Positions 7,043 to 11,152 of a stretch of DNA of 11,152 nucleotides are shown here, in pieces. The DNA lies in the NCBI GenBank assembly GCA_002361655.1, contig DETM01000028.1, positions 47,638 through 58,789 of the forward strand, written 5' to 3'. Under the pieces are notes generated by a model. It searched no databases. It was not told the origin of the DNA and saw only the letters and a list, made by a program, of their open reading frames with translations. Source of the stretch: Prevotella sp. UBA3288 (GTDB taxonomy: Bacteria; Bacteroidota; Bacteroidia; Bacteroidales; Bacteroidaceae). The position numbers and the translations under genes were made by a program. Each line of letters opens with the position of its first letter. Position 1 is the stretch's first letter.

Positions 7043-9214
7043 ATGGCAGCAATTGGAAAAATCAGAAGTTGGGGCCCCGTCCTCATCACCATTCTGGCAA
7101 TCGCACTGCTCGGCTTCATCGCCGAGACGGCATTCGAAACATTAGGTAAGAAAAAAATGATGGACAGTCGCACGGCAGGTATCGTCGACGGCGAGAAAGT
7201 GGACATCCAGGACTTCAACAAGCAGGTCGAGGAGTATCAGCAGATTCTCAAACTCCAGGGTCAGGGCGACCTCAACGAAGACGCCCTCAGCAGTCTGCGC
7301 GACTATCTCTGGAACAACTACATCCGCAACAAAGCCATCGAGAAAGAGGCCGCCGAGTTGGGACTGACGGTCACCGACGAGGAGTTCAAGCAGGTACTCA
7401 CCGACGGTACCCACCCCTCGCTCCGTCAGGTGCCCGTCATCAACCAGTTCATCAACCAGCAGACCGGTCTCTTCGACTATACCCAGGTCAACAGCGTACG
7501 CGACTACCTCAAGCAGGCCGCACAGCAGGCCGAGACGGCCGAGGCTCGTCAGCAGGCCATCGAGCAGTCGGAACTGCTCGAGTATTGTTGGCCCGTGGCC
7601 GAGCGCATGCTTCGTCAGCAGTTGCTCCTCGACAAGTACCAGGCACTGCTCGCTGGCTGCGTTGCCTCCAACCCCGTGTCGGCACAGGCAGCCTTCAACA
7701 ATGCTAACGTAGAGAGCAACATCCTGCTGGCATCACTGCCTTACTCGGCCATCAACGACAACGACATCGAGGTGACCGATGCCGACATCAAGGCTAAGTA
7801 CGACGAGAACAAGAGTGCCTACAAGACCTATCAGGAGACGCGCGACATACAGTATGTCACCTTCCAGGTGCTGCCTTCACAGGCCGACCGCGACAAGTTG
7901 ATGGAGACCATGAACGAGGCTTATGCCTCGTTCCGACAGGACAGCCTGCCCGCAGCCGACGTCGTACGTGCCGCACAGTCGCAGACAGCCTATCTCGGAC
8001 TCCCCGTCACCCGTGCCGCCCTCAATGCCGATGTCGCTTCGCGCATCGACTCCATGGCCGTCGGACAGACCCTGCAGCCCTACGAGAATGCCGGCGACAA
8101 CACCTTCAACGTGGTCAAACTGCTCAGCAAAGTCCAGGCTCCCGACTCTGTCGAGTACCGCTCCATCGCCGTGATGGGGGCCGACCCCGCTGTCTCTGAG
8201 AAGACCGCCGACAGTATCTACCAGGCACTCAAGGCCGGTGCCGTGTTCGACAGCATCGCCAAGAACTACCGTCAGACGGGTGCCAAGAACTGGGTGACCA
8301 GCGCCAACTATCAGAACTTCCAGAACATGGACCTGGACAACCGCCAGTTCTTTACAACCCTTTTCTCCCTCGGACAGGGTGAGATGAAGAATCTCAAACT
8401 CACACAGGGCAACGTCATCATTCAGGTCACCAACCGCCGGGCCATGGTCACCAAGTACGATGTCGCCGTCGTCAAACGTACCATCAACTTCTCCAGCGAT
8501 ACCCACACCGAGGCCTACAACCGCTTCAGCCAGTTCGTCAGCGAGAGCGGCAACGTGGCCGGACTGAAGGAAAAGGCTGCCGAGTATGGCTACACTGTGC
8601 TCGACCGCGAACTGACACCCGCCGACCACAACATCGCCGGCCTGCATCGCACCAGCGAGGCCATACGCTGGATCTTCGGTACTGCCCAGGAGGGTGAACT
8701 GTCCGAGGTCATGCGTTGCGAGAACGACAACTACTTGCTCGTCGTTGGGTTGGAGAAGATCAACCCCGAGGGCTATGCCGACATCAGCAGCAAGACCGAG
8801 GAACTGAAGCAGATGGTGGTGCGCGACAAGAAGTTCGAACAGTTGGCACAGAAGTTCAACGGCGTCACCAGCATCGACGCTGCCAAGGCTGCCGGTGCCC
8901 AGATCGACACCGTCAAGATGATTACCTTCAACGCTCCCGCCTCTATCCGTAGTCTCGGCACCTCCGAGCCCGCTCTGAGCGGTGCCGTAGCCGGTGTCGA
9001 GAAAGGGCAGTTCAGCAAGGCTCCCGTCAAGGGTCAGCAGGCTGCCTATGTGTTCCAAGTGACAGACCGTCAGACCCGCGAGGGCGCTCACTACGATGCT
9101 AAGGCTCAGGAGGATATGCTCCGTCAGCAGGCCATCCGCCAGGTGATGAGCATTGCCAATCAGGATCTACTTCGCACCATCAAGGTCGACGACTTCCGCT
9201 ATAACTTCTTCTAG
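7043..9214 (+). CDS. PpiD/SurA-like periplasmic chaperone, membrane-anchored
   Basis: The 723-residue protein is built like PpiD. A short cytoplasmic start (MAAIGKIRSWG) leads into one membrane helix at about 12-30, followed by a long periplasmic part. A SurA_N-type chaperone region covers about 45-260, with IVDGEKVDIQDFNKQVEEY (47-65), helix-rich AEKEAAELGLTVTDEEF-like repeats near 98-115 and a C-terminal partner helix further on. The parvulin-like region lies at about 368-470 (EYRSIAVMG near 371-379, then SIYQALKAGAVFDSIAKNY). Active parvulins have an RHIL-type His and a GG-LG turn; neither is apparent here, so isomerase activity is doubtful, as for E. coli PpiD. It likely helps proteins leaving the Sec channel to fold. 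It is longer than E. coli PpiD (623 residues). The gene has its own promoter and ends at a strong terminator. Family assignment is strong; I do not assign the ppiD symbol because orthology is unproven. Confidence 0.88.
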   Translation: MAAIGKIRSWGPVLITILAIALLGFIAETAFETLGKKKMMDSRTAGIVDGEKVDIQDFNKQVEEYQQILKLQGQGDLNEDALSSLRDYLWNNYIRNKAIEKEAAELGLTVTDEEFKQVLTDGTHPSLRQVPVINQFINQQTGLFDYTQVNSVRDYLKQAAQQAETAEARQQAIEQSELLEYCWPVAERMLRQQLLLDKYQALLAGCVASNPVSAQAAFNNANVESNILLASLPYSAINDNDIEVTDADIKAKYDENKSAYKTYQETRDIQYVTFQVLPSQADRDKLMETMNEAYASFRQDSLPAADVVRAAQSQTAYLGLPVTRAALNADVASRIDSMAVGQTLQPYENAGDNTFNVVKLLSKVQAPDSVEYRSIAVMGADPAVSEKTADSIYQALKAGAVFDSIAKNYRQTGAKNWVTSANYQNFQNMDLDNRQFFTTLFSLGQGEMKNLKLTQGNVIIQVTNRRAMVTKYDVAVVKRTINFSSDTHTEAYNRFSQFVSESGNVAGLKEKAAEYGYTVLDRELTPADHNIAGLHRTSEAIRWIFGTAQEGELSEVMRCENDNYLLVVGLEKINPEGYADISSKTEELKQMVVRDKKFEQLAQKFNGVTSIDAAKAAGAQIDTVKMITFNAPASIRSLGTSEPALSGAVAGVEKGQFSKAPVKGQQAAYVFQVTDRQTREGAHYDAKAQEDMLRQQAIRQVMSIANQDLLRTIKVDDFRYNFF

Positions 9215-9247
9215 AGAGAAGAAGCGTATTTTTTATGAATATTCACC

Positions 9248-9283
9248 GAGAGTGTGACTCCGTGAGGAGTTGCACTCTTTTTC
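9248..9283 (+). terminator. Rho-independent terminator after the PpiD-like gene
   Basis: GAGTGTGACTCC (9250-9261) pairs with GGAGTTGCACTC (9266-9277) over 12 bases, with two G-U pairs and a GTGA (GNRA-type) loop; one further A-T pair extends the stem at its base. A T-tract (TTTTTC) follows at 9278-9283. The position, 33 bases after the stop codon, fits a terminator for the PpiD-like gene and insulates the kinase gene. Confidence 0.88.
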
Positions 9284-9322
9284 TTGGTACGCATATCTTC
9301 CTGTTTTTTTTCTGTGGAAAAC

Positions 9323-9354
9323 TTTGGAGTATTTCGATAATTTTCTTATCTTTG
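9323..9354 (+). promoter_or_regulatory. Promoter of the kinase-TonB gene, near-perfect Bacteroidota consensus
   Basis: TTTG (9323-9326), a 20-base spacer and TATCTTTG (9347-9354) reproduce the Bacteroidota TTTG/TAnnTTTG promoter. Transcription would begin near 9358-9360 and give a leader of about 15 bases before the ATG at 9374. It is the best-formed promoter in the window and argues for constitutive or housekeeping-sigma expression. Confidence 0.8.
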
Positions 9355-9373
9355 CAACCAAACAGTTACAATT

Positions 9374-11089
9374 ATGGAGAATAACAATCTACTGCCCGTT
9401 GGGACCACTCTGCAAAACGGGAAATACCGCATCAAGCGTCAGTTGGCATCAGGCGGTTTCGGCAATACCTATGAGATTTATGAGACCCAGTTCGAAGAGA
9501 CCTTCGCCATGAAAGAGTTCTATCTCAAAGGCGTTAACGAACGTGATGATGACAGCAAGACGGTCAGCGTGAGCAACGCTGAGAATACGCCGGAATTCGT
9601 CTCACAGAAAGAGAAATTCAAGAAAGAGGCCCTCCGGCTGCGCAAACTGGACAATCCCCATGTGGTGCGGGTCTACGACCTGTTCGAGGAGAACGAGACA
9701 GCCTACTACGTTATGGACTTCCTGAAAGGCGATTCGCTCTCGGCCTGCATGAAGAAAGCGGGTCGGCCCTTCAGCGAGCAGGAGGTGATAGACTATACCC
9801 AACAGGTACTCGCGGCTCTTGAAGCCGTACACGCTGAGAACATCTGGCATCTGGACCTGAAGCCGGGCAACATCATGACCGACGGCGAAGGCAAGGCCGT
9901 GCTCATCGACTTCGGTGCCAGCAAGCAGTTTCACGACAGCGACGGACGCTCGCTGTCCACGTCGACCGGACTCTGCTATACGCCAGGCTTTGCACCTACA
10001 GAGCAGATAGAGTCGAACACCAGTCGCATGGGCCCATGGACCGACCTCTACGCCTTAGGGGCTACGATGTACAATCTGCTGACCATGAAGACACCGCCGT
10101 CGGTATCCGACATTCAGGACGGCGAAGGCTTTGACTTCCCCGAGAATGTCAGCCCCGAGACCCAGCGCATGATACGCTGGCTCATGGAGCCCAACCGCAA
10201 ACGCCGCCCACAGTCTGTCGACGAGGTGTGGCGATTCATGGAACGCTACTTCGGCTTACCACTATGGAAACATGAAGAGCAACCCCTAGAGCAACCCGCA
10301 GAACAGTCTGAGGGACTGGCTACTGTCTTGAGCCAGCAACCGACCTACAACTATGTGGCACAGGGGGAGCCACGCCGCTCCAAACTGCCATGGATCATCG
10401 CCGCTGTAGCGGGCGGTCTGGCCATATTGGGGGCCATCGCTGCCATCGTGGTCTACATCAACTTCCTGAAGCCCACCGGCTCAACGGGACACGCAACGGA
10501 ACACGCCGAATATAGCGGGCAGACCGAACCGCCACAGACAGTCAGCCCTGCCGAGATGCCTGCTGAACCAGCCGCCCCCGTTGCCATTGAGGAAGAGCCC
10601 GAGTCGCCACAGCCGACAAGGGAACTCATAAAAGAAGATGTGCCTCAGAAAAAGGAAATGACAAAACCTGTTGACGTCCCGGTATCCCATGACCACAAAG
10701 ATGATGTTGATGAGACGGACCACGTCATCAAGATCGCTGAGCAACAAACACCGGCTGTCCTTGATGAGAATGAAATAGTTCACGATGTGGTAGAGCAGAT
10801 GCCTTCATTCCCGGGGGGCGATGCTGCATTGACACAGTATCTCTCGTCGAATGTCAAGTATCCTGCCGTGGCTGTGGAGAATGGTATTCAGGGACGTGTC
10901 GTCTGCAAGTTCGTTGTTGAGCGCGACGGCTCCATCACCGATGTACGAGTTGTGAAAAGTGTCGACCCCTCGCTCGACAAAGAGGCCGTCCGCGTCATCC
11001 GTGCAATGCCCCGCTGGTTTCCCGGCAGGCAAAACGGCGCTGCCGTCAGAGTGAATTACGCTGTGCCTGTCAGATTCAGTCTACAATAA
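9374..11089 (+). CDS. Ser/Thr protein kinase - transmembrane - TonB C-terminal domain fusion
   Basis: The 571-residue protein joins two families in one frame. Residues 15-293 are a Hanks-type kinase: glycine loop LASGGFGNTY (24-33), FAMKEF with Lys47, likely helix-C Glu85, catalytic loop HLDLKPGNIM (159-168) with Asp161 and Asn166, DFG (179-181) and an APTE segment (207-210). The key residues are present, so it should be active. The residue before the catalytic Asp is Leu, not Arg (non-RD). One membrane helix lies at about 338-363 (PWIIAAVAGGLAILGAIAA and beyond). A Pro/Glu-rich linker (about 366-465) suited to spanning the periplasm follows. Residues 468-571 are a Bacteroidota-type TonB C-terminal domain: FPGGDAALTQYL (479-490), KYPAVAVENGIQGRVVCKF (495-513), DGSITDV (518-524), MPRWFPG (545-551), YAVPVRFSL (562-570). 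The kinase would be cytoplasmic and the TonB domain periplasmic. The helix lacks the His typical of ExbB/ExbD-coupled TonB. It is transcribed alone from its own promoter. Partners and substrates are unknown. Confidence 0.92.
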   Translation: MENNNLLPVGTTLQNGKYRIKRQLASGGFGNTYEIYETQFEETFAMKEFYLKGVNERDDDSKTVSVSNAENTPEFVSQKEKFKKEALRLRKLDNPHVVRVYDLFEENETAYYVMDFLKGDSLSACMKKAGRPFSEQEVIDYTQQVLAALEAVHAENIWHLDLKPGNIMTDGEGKAVLIDFGASKQFHDSDGRSLSTSTGLCYTPGFAPTEQIESNTSRMGPWTDLYALGATMYNLLTMKTPPSVSDIQDGEGFDFPENVSPETQRMIRWLMEPNRKRRPQSVDEVWRFMERYFGLPLWKHEEQPLEQPAEQSEGLATVLSQQPTYNYVAQGEPRRSKLPWIIAAVAGGLAILGAIAAIVVYINFLKPTGSTGHATEHAEYSGQTEPPQTVSPAEMPAEPAAPVAIEEEPESPQPTRELIKEDVPQKKEMTKPVDVPVSHDHKDDVDETDHVIKIAEQQTPAVLDENEIVHDVVEQMPSFPGGDAALTQYLSSNVKYPAVAVENGIQGRVVCKFVVERDGSITDVRVVKSVDPSLDKEAVRVIRAMPRWFPGRQNGAAVRVNYAVPVRFSLQ

Positions 11090-11152
11090 AAGCCACACAC
11101 AGAAATGGCAGCCCGCACGATGAATTAGTTTGGAGGCTTCTGGCACCGTGTG
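11090..11152. other. Tail of the window, no identifiable feature
   Basis: After the kinase-TonB stop codon the last 63 bases contain no long open frame, no promoter element matching TAnnTTTG and no complete hairpin terminator. CACAC near 11095-11100 could pair with GTGTG at the very end, but the arms are short and the right side is cut by the window edge. Confidence 0.5.

Noticed and set aside
7877..9091. Open frame of about 400 codons on the minus strand opposite the PpiD-like gene
   Set aside because: Same shadow composition, no promoter or start context, and the plus strand is convincingly coding throughout.
11092..11152. Possible hairpin pairing CACAC with GTGTG in the last bases
   Set aside because: Arms are only about 5 bases with large mismatched interiors, and the right arm ends at the window edge, so it cannot be judged.

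Overview
The window looks like chromosomal DNA from a Bacteroidota bacterium, most likely a Bacteroidales member close to Prevotella. Three things point there. Promoters carry the Bacteroidota -7 element TAnnTTTG, in one case with a TTTG -33 element 20 bases upstream. Shine-Dalgarno sequences are scarce and leaders are AT-rich. The gene families are also typical: an Lnb-type lipoprotein acyltransferase, a SecA with a long N-terminal insertion, an LptC/CNNM/PpiD string, and a Bacteroidota-style TonB C-terminal domain. Coding DNA is fairly GC-rich and the gaps between genes are AT-rich. I see no mobile element, CRISPR array, tRNA or rRNA.

Layout. The left part (1-3656) is on the minus strand. 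It runs, in transcription order, lnb (3656-2490), an alkaline-phosphatase-fold protein (2500-920, overlapping lnb by 11 bases) and the first 271 codons of secA (813 to beyond base 1), which has its own promoter. An 88-base divergent gap separates this from the plus-strand half. There, an outer-membrane beta-barrel protein (3745-5034), lptC (5072-5677), a CNNM/CBS 'hemolysin-family' membrane protein (5674-6951, ATGA overlap with lptC) and a PpiD-like periplasmic chaperone (7043-9214, with its own promoter) follow one another. A strong hairpin terminator closes that run at about 9248-9283. After it, a well-formed promoter drives a single gene (9374-11089) that joins a Ser/Thr protein kinase, a membrane segment and a TonB C-terminal domain. 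The last 63 bases hold nothing I can identify.

Biologically, nearly every gene serves the cell envelope: Sec export (SecA), lipoprotein N-acylation (Lnb), folding of exported proteins (PpiD-like), LPS transport (LptC), an outer-membrane barrel, and possible signalling or energy coupling across the inner membrane (kinase-TonB). The two most unusual items are the kinase-TonB fusion and the alkaline-phosphatase-fold protein. The latter appears to have lost the nucleophile and nearly all metal ligands, yet is intact and translationally coupled to lnb. A tandem 7-base repeat running into the lptC start codon and a nearly leaderless GTG start for lnb are further oddities.
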